The position numbers and the translations under genes were made by a program. From CAYJAD01 sp964369995 (GTDB lineage Bacteria; Desulfobacterota; Desulfovibrionia; Desulfovibrionales; Desulfovibrionaceae): a stretch of 20,520 nucleotides of DNA. Of the stretch, positions 1 to 8,535 are shown piece by piece. Under the pieces are notes generated by a model. That model was not told the DNA's origin and made no database searches. It saw nothing but the letters and a program-made list of their open reading frames with translations. The stretch's first letter is position 1. Each line of letters starts with the position of its first letter. The stretch is from assembly GCA_964369995.1 (NCBI GenBank), contig CAYJHH010000044.1, forward strand, positions 1 through 20,520. Reading direction: 5' to 3'.

Positions 1-12
1 GGTATATAGATT

Positions 13-48
13 AAAAAGTGTATTTTTACCGAGGCTTAAATACTTTTT
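13..48. other. AT-rich imperfect inverted repeat at window edge
   Basis: Arms at 13-25 and 38-48 (AAAAAGTGTATTT and AAATACTTTTT) pair with one bulged base around a 12-nt loop. It lies beyond the lon terminator and probably belongs to the neighbouring, unseen gene. It is AT-only apart from two positions, so the structure would be weak and a chance match is possible. Confidence 0.25.
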
Positions 49-83
49 CAGTGTCAACTATCATATGTTATTTTTTTATTTAC

Positions 84-115
84 AAAAAAAGCCCTTGCTC
101 AAATGCAAGGGCTTT
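84..115 (-). terminator. Rho-independent terminator of lon
   Basis: Perfect 11-bp stem (AAAGCCCTTGC at 88-98, GCAAGGGCTTT at 105-115) with a 6-nt loop. On the minus strand it is followed directly by seven T's. It lies 63 nt past the lon stop and closes the minus-strand gene run. The stem core AAGCCCTTG/CAAGGGCTT recurs after gapA and after the PEP-CTERM gene. Confidence 0.9.
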
Positions 116-177
116 ACATATTTTACCAGTAGCTAACATTACGCATGGCTAACTTTAGCTATCTTCTGTACTAGACC

Positions 178-2661
178 TTAAAGAGTAACACCAAAGGCAA
201 TGGGTAGCACTTCATCAATATGTGCCACAGGGTGCACATTAATTTTGCTTAGTAAATCCTTTGGTACATCTTCCAAGTCTTTCATGTTCTTCTTAGGTAT
301 AATCACATGCTTTAAATCTCTTGCCACGGCAGCCAAGATTTTTTCTTTAATGCCGCCCACAGGCAGAACTCGCCCGCGCAAGGTTATTTCTCCGGTCATA
401 CACACGCTTGCATCCACGCTTTTTTCTGTAAGAGCAGAAATAAGCGCTGTGCATAAAGTAATGCCAGCAGAAGGGCCATCCTTGGGTGTGGCACCGGCAG
501 GTACGTGAATGTGAATATCTTGCTTGCGCGTAAAGTCCACATCAATGCCTAAATCTTTAGCACGATTGCGCGTGTAAGAAAGTCCGGCTTGTGCGCTTTC
601 TTTCATAACGTCGCCCAGCTGTCCTGTGAGTAAGAGCGCTCCCTTACCCTTCATGAGGGAAACTTCCACATTAAGCACATCGCCGCCAAAAGGCGTCCAT
701 GCCAAACCTAAAGCAGAGCCAGGAGGTAATTGCTTTTCAGCATCATCTTCCACAAAGCGCGGCACTCCCAAAAGCTTAGGCACTTGTCCTTCATTAACCT
801 TAAAGGCGCCTTCTTTACCCTCTGCTCTTTTACGAGCAAGCTTACGACATATGGCGCCAAGTTCGCGCTCAAGATTGCGTAGGCCAGCTTCGCGGGTGTA
901 TTCTTTAATGACCCGTTCTACAGCACTGTCAGAAATACTCACATCTTCAATAAGTAAGCCATGTTCCTTAATCATCTTGGGCAAAAGATGAATCTCGGCA
1001 ATGGATTTTTTCTCATGCACTGTATAGCCGGGCAAGGTGATGATTTCCATCCTATCGCGCAGCGGCGCAGGAATGGTGTCTAAGGTATTGGCTGTGCACA
1101 AAAACATAATTTTTGATAAATCAAAGGGCACATTCAGATAGTGATCGCTGAAAGAAAAGTTTTGTTCAGGATCAAGCACTTCCAATAAAGCTGAAGAGGG
1201 ATCTCCCCTAAAATCTGTGCCAAGTTTATCAAGTTCGTCCAGGACAATAACAGGGTTTTTGGTGCCAGCTTGTTTTAAAGCCTGCACAATACGCCCTGGC
1301 ATGGCGCCAATATAAGTACGTCTGTGACCACGAATTTCTGCTTCATCGCGCATGCCACCTAAGGAAATACGCTGGAATTTACGCCCAAGCGCCCGCGCAA
1401 TGGAGCGACCAAGAGACGTTTTACCTGTTCCTGGAGGGCCCACAAAACACAAGATGGGACCTTTGGATTCTGGATTAAGTTTACGCACCGAGAGATATTC
1501 CAAAATGCGATCTTTTACTTTTTCAAGAGCATAATGGTCCTCATTTAAAATGGTGGAAGCGTGCTTAATATCAAGAACATCCTTGGTCGTTTTTTTCCAA
1601 GGCAAATCCACAAGCCATTCTAAGTAATTACGTACCACATTGGCTTCAGAAGAGTCAGAGTGCATGGAGCTTAGGCGGCGCAATTGCTTATCAGCTTCTT
1701 TGCGCACGTCTTTGGGCATGCCAGCTTTAGCAATGGCTTTGCCAATGCCGTCAATTTCATCATCGCCGTCCACGCTGCCATCGCCCAACTCTTGACGAAT
1801 GGCCTTCATTTGCTCACGTAAATAGTAATCTTTTTGGGCTTTATCCATGCCCTCGCGTGCTGAAGATTGAATGCGCGCTTGCATGGTGGCCACTTCCACC
1901 TCTTTATTAAGCTGCTCATTGACTAATTGTAAGCGTATGACAGGGTTTTCTTCTTCTAAAATTGCCTGCGCATCTTCAATCTTCATGCGTAAATTGGCCG
2001 CAATAAGATCTGCCAAATGGCCTGGATCATCCACATTTTGCAGCATATTTACGACATCTGTACTGGAAATACCCCGCAACGTTAAAATCTTTTCGCTTTG
2101 CTCACGCGCAGAACGCAACATGGCCTCTACCTCAGGGGTAGAAGACACAGAAATTTCTTCCATGGGAGCAATTTCCGCCTCAAGGAAGGGATCTTCTTGG
2201 GTAAAGCGTACCACTTTGGCGCGGCTAACCCCTTGCACCAAAACTTTAATGCGCCCATCTGGCATTTTAAGCATACGCATAACATTGACAATGGAGCCAG
2301 TGGTATACAAATCTGCTGCAGTGGGATCTTCATGATTTTCATCTTTTTGTGTACATACAAAAAGGTATCTGTCCCTATCTAATGTGGCTTCCATGGCTTG
2401 CACGGATTTATCTCTGCCAATGAATAAGGGCAAAATCATGTAATTAAAGACCACAACATCACGCACAGCAAGAACAGGCATCACCGTGGGAAAAGGAGAC
2501 TTTTCCTCTAAGGAGTCATCGTGTTCCTGCTCTTGTGTAGCGTCGTGCGCCCCCGACTCTTCAAGGCCTTTTACATCAAGTCCTTCTTGGTCATGCAAAG
2601 CGCAGTCGTCATCCACTGACACGGCATGTTGTATATCTGTATCTTTATTTTTGTCTGACAT
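178..2661 (-). CDS. lon: ATP-dependent protease Lon (endopeptidase La)
   Basis: Cytosolic AAA+ serine protease that degrades misfolded and regulatory proteins. Counting from the ATG at 2661 (827 aa), the LON substrate-binding domain starts near residue 59, Walker A (GPPGTGKTS) is at 408-416 and Walker B (VIVLDELDK) at 471-479. The Ser-Lys dyad is Ser731 in DGPSAG and Lys772 in GGIKEK. The ATG is preferred over an in-frame GTG at 2670 because GAGGAG lies 8 nt before the ATG, whereas the GTG overlaps that ribosome site. Odd point: about 55 acidic residues rich in Asp, Glu and His precede the LON domain, longer than in E. coli Lon. It is last in the minus-strand run, 41 nt after radC, and no heat-shock operator is visible in that gap. 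The family assignment is certain. Confidence 0.97.
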   Translation of the reverse strand: MSDKNKDTDIQHAVSVDDDCALHDQEGLDVKGLEESGAHDATQEQEHDDSLEEKSPFPTVMPVLAVRDVVVFNYMILPLFIGRDKSVQAMEATLDRDRYLFVCTQKDENHEDPTAADLYTTGSIVNVMRMLKMPDGRIKVLVQGVSRAKVVRFTQEDPFLEAEIAPMEEISVSSTPEVEAMLRSAREQSEKILTLRGISSTDVVNMLQNVDDPGHLADLIAANLRMKIEDAQAILEEENPVIRLQLVNEQLNKEVEVATMQARIQSSAREGMDKAQKDYYLREQMKAIRQELGDGSVDGDDEIDGIGKAIAKAGMPKDVRKEADKQLRRLSSMHSDSSEANVVRNYLEWLVDLPWKKTTKDVLDIKHASTILNEDHYALEKVKDRILEYLSVRKLNPESKGPILCFVGPPGTGKTSLGRSIARALGRKFQRISLGGMRDEAEIRGHRRTYIGAMPGRIVQALKQAGTKNPVIVLDELDKLGTDFRGDPSSALLEVLDPEQNFSFSDHYLNVPFDLSKIMFLCTANTLDTIPAPLRDRMEIITLPGYTVHEKKSIAEIHLLPKMIKEHGLLIEDVSISDSAVERVIKEYTREAGLRNLERELGAICRKLARKRAEGKEGAFKVNEGQVPKLLGVPRFVEDDAEKQLPPGSALGLAWTPFGGDVLNVEVSLMKGKGALLLTGQLGDVMKESAQAGLSYTRNRAKDLGIDVDFTRKQDIHIHVPAGATPKDGPSAGITLCTALISALTEKSVDASVCMTGEITLRGRVLPVGGIKEKILAAVARDLKHVIIPKKNMKDLEDVPKDLLSKINVHPVAHIDEVLPIAFGVTL

Positions 2662-2702
2662 AATATTCACTCCTCAAACATCGTAGGGAGAGCTCATGCT
2701 CA

Positions 2703-3392
2703 TTAGAAGGTATATCCTGATAAAATACTACGACATTCTTTTTCTGTAATAATAATATGCTCAATAAACGTTACACCCATATGCGGGCTTAATTGTCTTA
2801 GTAGTTCCGTCAATATCAAATCTTCCCGCGAGGGCTTGGTATTACCACCGGGATGATTATGTACCAAGATAAAACCGTGAGCTTTGCGTTCAAAGACTCT
2901 AGCAAGAATATCTCTTGGCGTTACTGCAATGGCAGACAAGCTACCTTGAATCAATCGCTCCCATCCAAGGCAGCGATTTCCTGCGTCCACAAGGGCAATC
3001 CAGCACTCTTCGTGAGCTAAGCCCGCAAAGCGTTGTTTTGCTACCCGTGCTATGGCCTCTGGCGAGGCTAAAACTTCTTTTTCTAAGAGAGGCGCCACCG
3101 CAGTGCGTGCCATGCATTCGCGTAAAACTAACCATAAGGTCCATGTTCCCACGCCAAAACCGGCAAATTGCTCCAACTCATCTTGCCTTGCATGAAGCAC
3201 TGCGGCCAAAGAGCCAAAATGCTGCAAGAGCTGTTTTGCTAAAGGCTTTGTATCTTTGCGCACCAACGCGTAGCCCAGGAGAAGTTCCAAAAGCTCGTAA
3301 TCTTCCAATCTGTGAGCATCGTACAAAAAACGCGTTTTTAAGCGTTGTCTGTGCCCGGAATGAAGATTCTCCTTTGTACTCTTTCTTGTCAT
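2703..3392 (-). CDS. radC: RadC-family JAB/MPN-domain protein
   Basis: UPF0758/RadC family, 229 aa, the usual length. The N-terminal part (about 30-95) is the helix-hairpin-helix-like region, here somewhat degenerate (FAGFGVGTW instead of a canonical GIG turn). The C-terminal JAB1/MPN metalloprotease-like domain carries the zinc motif HNHPGG at 178-183 with Ser188 and Asp191, so the metal ligands His178, His180 and Asp191 are intact. Most relatives have HNHPSG. Despite the name, a role in DNA repair has not held up in E. coli, and the cellular function of the family is unsettled. No convincing Shine-Dalgarno precedes the ATG at 3392, but the conserved GHRQRLKTRF block begins 13 residues in, which supports this start. 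It sits 78 nt after holA and 41 nt before lon, on the same strand. Confidence 0.9.
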   Translation of the reverse strand: MTRKSTKENLHSGHRQRLKTRFLYDAHRLEDYELLELLLGYALVRKDTKPLAKQLLQHFGSLAAVLHARQDELEQFAGFGVGTWTLWLVLRECMARTAVAPLLEKEVLASPEAIARVAKQRFAGLAHEECWIALVDAGNRCLGWERLIQGSLSAIAVTPRDILARVFERKAHGFILVHNHPGGNTKPSREDLILTELLRQLSPHMGVTFIEHIIITEKECRSILSGYTF

Positions 3393-3470
3393 AAGTAAAC
3401 AGTCTTACGTATTCCGCAAGGGGTAAAGGAAAAATATAATTTGTGGACTGTGTGCTGCGCTCTCTCCTTA

Positions 3471-4508
3471 TTACAAAGGGTGCGCACGATTTGGGCTAAA
3501 GAGTAGGGTTAGCTCCGTCACCACTGCTTCTAAACTTTGTTCCACAGTACGTTCGCCACTTTTGATGGCCAGCTCTGCCTGTACAATACAGGCAAAAATT
3601 TGCGCTATACCTTGAAAACCTAATCGCCTAGCACAAGCCTCTTTTTCCCTTGCTGCACTCGGATGCATGCGTGGGTTTTCCCCCGCAAGAATTTGCCAAA
3701 GAGTTTTCGCATCTCGAGATAATAAAGCAAGGAAAGGAAATAAGAGAGCATCTATATCATTTTGACTACGGTATACTTCACGCCACGCTGCGCTCAAATT
3801 TCCTGCATAAATCTGGTTCATGAAAGAAAAAATATTTGATTCCGGTATATAAGACCCAGAACCTACCATGTCCATGTGAACACGCCCATCATTGGCAGCA
3901 AGATGAAGTTTTTCAAGCTCACTATCAATAGCTGTGGCGTCAGGAGGCACACAGGCGCAAAGTGCATCGAGGGCATGAGGGTCAAAGGAAAGATGAAGGG
4001 ACTGCGCCTTGCTTTGTATATACTTCCTAATTCCTTGAATATCAAGCCCTGAATGACGCCAAATCCAGCCTTTTTTTTGGGCAAAGTCCAAAGATTTCTG
4101 CTTTGCCACGTGCGCGGGCAGTTTTGGTTGCCCTTTGTCCCAACCACCTTCAAGACATATTATAAGCCATGTCAAAGGGTTAGGTTTTGCCAAAGCGGCG
4201 GAAATTTCTTTCCAAGCGGCGGCGGGAAGGTTTTGGGCATTACGTAAAATAAGTTGACGCGGCTTAGAAAAAAGCCCTTGAAGCATGAGGTGTTCCCAAA
4301 AGGAGGGTGAAAGTTCTTCATCACCCCAATAGACATGGCGTTCCCATTGGCAAGACGTGGGAGCACTGCCCATAAGACCGCCGCCCATGAGAGCACCGTC
4401 CGCACTGCCGCACACATCAGCAGGAAAATCCTTTTGTAATTGCTCCACGTGGCGCTTAAGCAGCCCCACATCTGGGCAGATGCAAAAATAAAAACCTGGT
4501 CTTGTCAT
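3471..4508 (-). CDS. holA: DNA polymerase III subunit delta
   Basis: Clamp-loader delta subunit, which opens the beta sliding clamp during replication. The 345 aa length matches the family (about 340). The N-terminal region (about 1-150) has the diverged, non-ATP-binding AAA+ fold, with the family-type stretch LMLQGLFSKPRQLILRNAQN. The middle contains SFDPHALDALCACVPPDATAIDSELEKL, matching the lid domain, and the C-terminal collar follows. There is no classical catalytic motif, so the call rests on overall pattern, length and position downstream of leuS, the classical neighbourhood of holA in proteobacteria. The lptE gene that often sits between them is absent here. No clear ribosome-binding site precedes the ATG. 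Confidence 0.85.
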   Translation of the reverse strand: MTRPGFYFCICPDVGLLKRHVEQLQKDFPADVCGSADGALMGGGLMGSAPTSCQWERHVYWGDEELSPSFWEHLMLQGLFSKPRQLILRNAQNLPAAAWKEISAALAKPNPLTWLIICLEGGWDKGQPKLPAHVAKQKSLDFAQKKGWIWRHSGLDIQGIRKYIQSKAQSLHLSFDPHALDALCACVPPDATAIDSELEKLHLAANDGRVHMDMVGSGSYIPESNIFSFMNQIYAGNLSAAWREVYRSQNDIDALLFPFLALLSRDAKTLWQILAGENPRMHPSAAREKEACARRLGFQGIAQIFACIVQAELAIKSGERTVEQSLEAVVTELTLLFSPNRAHPL

Positions 4509-4597
4509 GGTGTTTTTTTATCAAAAGGTCAGAGTAAAAGTCAGAATAGTAGTGTAAAACACTTGGTACAGTACAAGCGAAATGGCTCTTTTTACAA

Positions 4598-4641
4598 GGA
4601 GGGCTTTGTATTAGGGGCTATTCCCTAAAGCAAAACCCTCC
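4598..4641 (-). other. Long intergenic hairpin between leuS and holA
   Basis: Outer arms 4598-4608 and 4631-4641 (GGAGGGCTTTG / CAAAACCCTCC) enclose inner arms TTAGGG (4611-4616) and CCCTAA (4623-4628) with a 6-nt loop. The single outer mismatch becomes a G-U pair in minus-strand RNA but C-A in plus-strand RNA, so the fold favours the leuS-holA transcript. No clean U-tract follows, so it looks more like a processing, stabilising or attenuating structure than a standard terminator. Confidence 0.6.
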
Positions 4642-4654
4642 CAAAACATATTCT

Positions 4655-4671
4655 GCTAAAAAGCTTTTAGC
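4655..4671 (-). other. Small hairpin directly after the leuS stop
   Basis: GCTAAAA (4655-4661) and TTTTAGC (4665-4671) form a perfect 7-bp stem with a 3-nt loop, touching the leuS stop codon at 4672-4674. It could protect the 3' end or be part of a weak termination region together with the larger hairpin at 4598-4641. Confidence 0.35.
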
Positions 4672-7209
4672 TTATCCGGCAACAATATTTACTAATTTTT
4701 GCGGCACAACAATAACTTTACGCACAGTGAGGCCAGTCAAATGCTTTTGTACTTGGGCATCAGCCAAAGCCAAGGCTTCTGCTTCTTCCTTGGTGGTGGC
4801 TGCCGGCACTTCGAGCTTACCGCGTAATTTACCATTAATTTGCACCACCATGGTCACCACATCTTGCGCCGTAGCTTCTGCTTGCCACTTGGGCCAAGGC
4901 ATATTGGTGGCCTCGGTGCTATGCCCAAGGTCTTGCCACAGTTCTTCACTCATATGCGGCGTAAAAGGACAAAGCAAGGTAATAACCGTACCCATGGCAG
5001 AGGAAAAAACCTTACGCCCGTTTTCGTCATGCAAGGATTCACGGGCTTGATACATGGCATTAACAAGTTCCATAATAGCAGCAATGGCCGTGTTGAACTG
5101 ATATTTATTTTCTATATCACTTTCAACCTTTTTCACCGTAAGATGCTCTTTGCAGCGCAACTCTTTGGCCACCGAAGCATGAGCGGCACCAGCGGCATCT
5201 TCTGCCGTACTGGAGCATGCTTCCATGGGCAATAAATGCGCGCGTTCGTCGGCAAAAAGGCGCCATACACGATTTAAAAAGCGTGAAGATCCGTCAATAC
5301 CTGTTTCTGACCAGTCAAAATCACGCTCAGGCGGCGCAGCAAAAAGGCAGAACAAGCGCACCGTGTCGGCGCCATATTGATCTATCATTTGTGTGGGATC
5401 AACCACATTGCCTTTAGATTTAGACATCTTCGTGCCACCCATGCGTACCATACCTTGGGTGAGCAAGTTGGTGAAAGGTTCGTCCAAATCATCAGGATAA
5501 AAGCCTAAATCGCGTAAAGCCTTGGTATAAAAACGTGAATAGAGCAAGTGCAAAATGGCATGTTCCACACCGCCAATATATTGATCCACAGGCATCCAAT
5601 GCTTGATGATATCTTTATCAAAAGGAGCCTTTTCATTGCGAGCATCCGCATAGCGAGCAAAATACCAAGAAGATTCCACAAAGGTGTCCATGGTATCTGT
5701 TTCACGGCGAGCTTTACCGCCGCATTGCGGGCAGGCGCATTCAAAAAAGCTTGCTGAATCCGGCAATGGAGAGCGGCCATCTTCCTTGGTTTTTACATCT
5801 AAGGGCAAGACCACAGGAAGATTTTCTTCCTTTTCCGGCACCACGCCGCAAGCATCACAAAACACTATGGGAATGGGGGCGCCCCAATATCTTTGGCGCG
5901 ATATATTCCAGTCACGCAGGCGGTATTGAATGGTAAATTTACCCAGCACCTTTTCTTCTAGGGCTGTGGCCACTGCCTTTTTGCCTTCTTCATTATCAAT
6001 GCCATCAAACTCACCAGAATTAAACATGCTGCCCGCGCCTGTCCAAGCTTCGGTCATATTTTCCACCTGCAAGGTTTCTTGCCCTTGCGGCTGAATAACT
6101 GGAATAAAGCTTAAGCCATACTTTTTGGCAAATTCAAAGTCGCGTTGATCATGCGCAGGCACGCCCATAACAGCGCCGGTACCATAATCAGCCAGTACAA
6201 AATTACCAAGCCAAATGGGTACTTGCTTACCCGTGAAGGGATGGGTGCAATAAGCGCCCGTGGCAATGCCTTCTTTTTCTAAAGTTTCAGATTGTCTATC
6301 AATGCGATCCATATTGCGAATGCGTTCCACAAAGGCACGCACGGCGGCTTCTTCTGGCTTGCCGGCAATAAGTTGCTCCACCAAGGGATGCTCCGGCGCA
6401 AGGGTCATAAAACTCACACCAAAGACCGTATCCGGACGTGTGGTGAACACATCTATGCCTTTATAAACCTTACCATCCACCGAGAGCTCTTGCTCCAGAG
6501 GGAAGGTAATTTCTGCGCCATGTGATTTACCAATCCAATTGTTTTGCATGGCAATAACACGTTCAGGCCAGCCTTTATGCAATTTATCAAGGTCTGCCAA
6601 AAGCTCTTCGGCATAGGCTGTAATGCGCACAAACCACTGCGTTAATTCTTTTTGCTCCACCACAGAATCACAGCGCCAGCACAAGCCATCAATGACCTGC
6701 TCATTGGCTAAAACGGTATGACAATCAGGGCACCAGTTTTGCGGGGCTTTTTTACGATAAATAAGGTCTTTTTCAAGCATTTTCAAAAAGAAAAGCTGTT
6801 CCCAACCATAATATTCCGGCACGCAAGTGGCCACTTCTCTATTCCAATCATACGAATAGCCCAAACGACGCAATTGAGTGCGCATATTTTTAATATTGGA
6901 AAAAGTCCATGCGGCAGGATGCGTATTATTCTTAATGGCGGCATTTTCTGCGGGAAGCCCCAAAGCGTCCCATCCCATGGGATGCAATACATTAAAGCCT
7001 TGCATACGCTTAAAGCGCGCCACCACATCGCCAATGGAGTAGTTACGCACATGCCCCATATGAATATTACCCGAAGGATAGGGTAACATTTCAAGTACAT
7101 AGTATTTAGGCTTTGCAGATGTATGCGAAACGGCAAAGGTTTGCTCTTTATCCCAATGGGCTTGCCATTTTACTTCAATACTGCCCGGTGTATATTTATC
7201 CTGCGTCAT
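4672..7209 (-). CDS. leuS: Leucyl-tRNA synthetase
   Basis: Class I aminoacyl-tRNA synthetase that charges tRNA-Leu with leucine in the cytosol. The 845 aa length is normal for a bacterial LeuRS. The HIGH-type motif HMGH is at 50-53 and KMSKS at 594-598. Zinc-type cysteine pairs occur at 160/163 with 177/180 and at 451/454 with 491-496. The CP1 editing domain shows TTRPDT (256-261) and PAHDQRD (351-357), the latter containing the conserved editing aspartate, so proofreading appears intact. The ATG at 7209 follows AAGG at 9 nt spacing. It starts 23 nt after nusB, so it is probably cotranscribed with the riboflavin genes. Downstream hairpins at 4598-4671 separate it from holA. Confidence 0.98.
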   Translation of the reverse strand: MTQDKYTPGSIEVKWQAHWDKEQTFAVSHTSAKPKYYVLEMLPYPSGNIHMGHVRNYSIGDVVARFKRMQGFNVLHPMGWDALGLPAENAAIKNNTHPAAWTFSNIKNMRTQLRRLGYSYDWNREVATCVPEYYGWEQLFFLKMLEKDLIYRKKAPQNWCPDCHTVLANEQVIDGLCWRCDSVVEQKELTQWFVRITAYAEELLADLDKLHKGWPERVIAMQNNWIGKSHGAEITFPLEQELSVDGKVYKGIDVFTTRPDTVFGVSFMTLAPEHPLVEQLIAGKPEEAAVRAFVERIRNMDRIDRQSETLEKEGIATGAYCTHPFTGKQVPIWLGNFVLADYGTGAVMGVPAHDQRDFEFAKKYGLSFIPVIQPQGQETLQVENMTEAWTGAGSMFNSGEFDGIDNEEGKKAVATALEEKVLGKFTIQYRLRDWNISRQRYWGAPIPIVFCDACGVVPEKEENLPVVLPLDVKTKEDGRSPLPDSASFFECACPQCGGKARRETDTMDTFVESSWYFARYADARNEKAPFDKDIIKHWMPVDQYIGGVEHAILHLLYSRFYTKALRDLGFYPDDLDEPFTNLLTQGMVRMGGTKMSKSKGNVVDPTQMIDQYGADTVRLFCLFAAPPERDFDWSETGIDGSSRFLNRVWRLFADERAHLLPMEACSSTAEDAAGAAHASVAKELRCKEHLTVKKVESDIENKYQFNTAIAAIMELVNAMYQARESLHDENGRKVFSSAMGTVITLLCPFTPHMSEELWQDLGHSTEATNMPWPKWQAEATAQDVVTMVVQINGKLRGKLEVPAATTKEEAEALALADAQVQKHLTGLTVRKVIVVPQKLVNIVAG

Positions 7210-7232
7210 GAAAATCGACCTTTTATACCAAA

Positions 7233-7688
7233 TTAACGTTTTGTGATTTCGCCACTATCCAAAGCCTTGGCTGTGGCATCTAAAATTCCATTCAAAAAGG
7301 AACGGGCGCTTTCTTCGCCGTATTGACGCGAAAGCTCCAAGGCCTCATTAATGGCAACTTTGGAGGGAATATCTTCCCTATACAGCATCTCAAATAAGCC
7401 CATTCGCAAAATGGTAAGCTCAATACGCCCCATGCGATTAATGCGCCAATTATGCGAATACGTAGCTATAAGTTCATCCAGCTCTTTCTCTTTTGTCCAA
7501 ATGCCGGAAACAAGCTCCCAAGCAAAACCTTGAACATCATCCACGCTATCTTCTTTTACAACAAAATCCGGAGATTTACGAAAAGCTGCGCGCACGCCTT
7601 CTAGGCTTGTGACGGGAGTAAAAGAAAGGCTATACAAAACCTGAAATGCAAAACTACGCTCACTACGGCGCGAATTTTTTTTGGTCAT
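7233..7688 (-). CDS. nusB: Transcription antitermination factor NusB
   Basis: Small helical RNA-binding protein that, with NusE/S10, binds boxA and promotes rRNA antitermination. 151 aa from the ATG at 7688. Family blocks include RRSERSFAFQVLYSLSF at the N-terminus, NWRINRMGRIELTILRMGLFEML in the middle, and IPSKVAINEALELSRQYGEE before the SFLNGILD end. A longer open frame reaches 7778 inside ribH, but the extra 30 residues do not resemble NusB. GGAG at 10 nt before the ATG and the 1-nt gap after the ribH stop fix the start and suggest translational coupling. The ribH-nusB pairing is common in bacteria. Confidence 0.96.
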   Translation of the reverse strand: MTKKNSRRSERSFAFQVLYSLSFTPVTSLEGVRAAFRKSPDFVVKEDSVDDVQGFAWELVSGIWTKEKELDELIATYSHNWRINRMGRIELTILRMGLFEMLYREDIPSKVAINEALELSRQYGEESARSFLNGILDATAKALDSGEITKR

Positions 7689-7689
7689 G

Positions 7690-8160
7690 TTAAATGTGCT
7701 CCAGCACACGAACGGTTTCAAGCACAGCAGCCGCAGCTTCCACGCCCTTATTGCCAGCCTTGGTACCAGCACGCTCAATGGCTTGTTCTAAATTATCCGT
7801 GGTCAAAAGCCCAAAGCCCACTGGAATACCTGACTCCAAAGAAACTTGCGCAAGACCCTTGGTGGCTTCGTTGGCCACAAAATCAAAATGCGGTGTACCG
7901 CCGCGAATAACAGCGCCCAAAGCTAAAATGCCATCGCAATCTTTTTTGGCAGCAATTTTTTTGCATACCACAGGCATTTCAAAAGCACCGGGAATGCGCA
8001 CCACTGTAATATCTTTTTCTGCACAGCCATGACGCACAAGATAATCCACGGCACCACCCACCAAGCGATCCACAATAAAATCGTTGAAACGCGTGGCAAT
8101 AATAGTGAACTTTAAGCCCTTGGCATCAAGCATGCCTTCTACGGTACGAACTTTAGACAT
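7690..8160 (-). CDS. ribH: 6,7-dimethyl-8-ribityllumazine synthase
   Basis: Penultimate riboflavin enzyme: condenses 5-amino-6-ribitylaminouracil with 3,4-dihydroxy-2-butanone-4-phosphate to lumazine, usually as an icosahedral or pentameric assembly. 156 aa, typical length. Visible signatures are RFNDFI near residue 24 (substrate-stacking Phe25), PGAFEMP at 57-63, GAVIRGGTPHFDFV at 82-95 with catalytic His91, and AGTKAGNKG at 131-139. GGAGG lies 5 nt before the ATG at 8160. It is separated from ribBA by a 375-bp palindrome-rich spacer, so it may have its own promoter or be subject to processing. Confidence 0.98.
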   Translation of the reverse strand: MSKVRTVEGMLDAKGLKFTIIATRFNDFIVDRLVGGAVDYLVRHGCAEKDITVVRIPGAFEMPVVCKKIAAKKDCDGILALGAVIRGGTPHFDFVANEATKGLAQVSLESGIPVGFGLLTTDNLEQAIERAGTKAGNKGVEAAAAVLETVRVLEHI

Positions 8161-8535
8161 ATATTCCTCCGAAATTTTATGTATATTTAATTTTGTTTTA
8201 TTTTATTTTTTGTTTTGATGATTTCTTGGAGGAAGGGAAAAACCTTTTGTGAACAAAAGTTTTTTCCCTTCCCCCAAACCCCCATCCCTTTTCCAAAAAA
8301 CTTTCATGGCGGCGAAAATGTAGTTCTCATGTAGATTTTTACCGCATGATTTTTTACTCATAAGCACCAAAAAAAGTGCTTTAAGCTTTTCCCTTCCCAC
8401 GTGTTATATGCGCCCTATGCCTTCATAAAGCAGAGAGTACCGTCGCGTAAAAGTTTTTTGGAAGGGATTGGAGCCTATTTAGATGGGGGGCCTTGTTCAC
8501 AAAAGGTTCCCCCCAAAAAATAAACTCAAGTAAAA
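8161..8535. other. 375-bp non-coding spacer inside the rib operon
   Basis: I see no credible gene here. The stretch holds the ribH ribosome-binding site at its left end, an AT-rich leader (8175-8220), and then the palindromic element at 8228-8516 listed separately. No FMN-riboswitch consensus is recognisable on either strand. Confidence 0.7.
8228..8516. repeat. Inverted pair of palindromes, MITE/BIME-like
   Basis: The two ends are inverted copies. AACCTTTTGTGAACAA at 8241-8256 is matched exactly in reverse complement at 8493-8508. Further in, ATCCCTTTTCCAAAAAAC at 8284-8301 matches the reverse complement of 8451-8468 apart from a 2-nt indel. Each end is itself a hairpin. The left one (8231-8272) pairs 19 of 20 positions around a 2-nt loop; the right one (8485-8514) has GGGGGG/CCCCCC arms with small bulges. 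About 145 bp of interior includes a 6-bp hairpin with an A-rich loop (8362-8381). This pattern fits a non-autonomous mobile element or a bacterial interspersed mosaic element. Confidence 0.6.

Noticed and set aside
2662..2670. GTG start for lon at 2670
   Set aside because: It overlaps the GAGGAG ribosome site, which is correctly spaced for the ATG at 2661.
7689..7778. Longer nusB start at 7778
   Set aside because: The extra 30 residues lie inside ribH in another frame and do not resemble NusB; the ATG at 7688 has a ribosome site.
8203..8400. 65-codon minus-strand open frame between ribH and ribBA
   Set aside because: It runs through the left palindrome and has no ribosome site or recognisable protein pattern.
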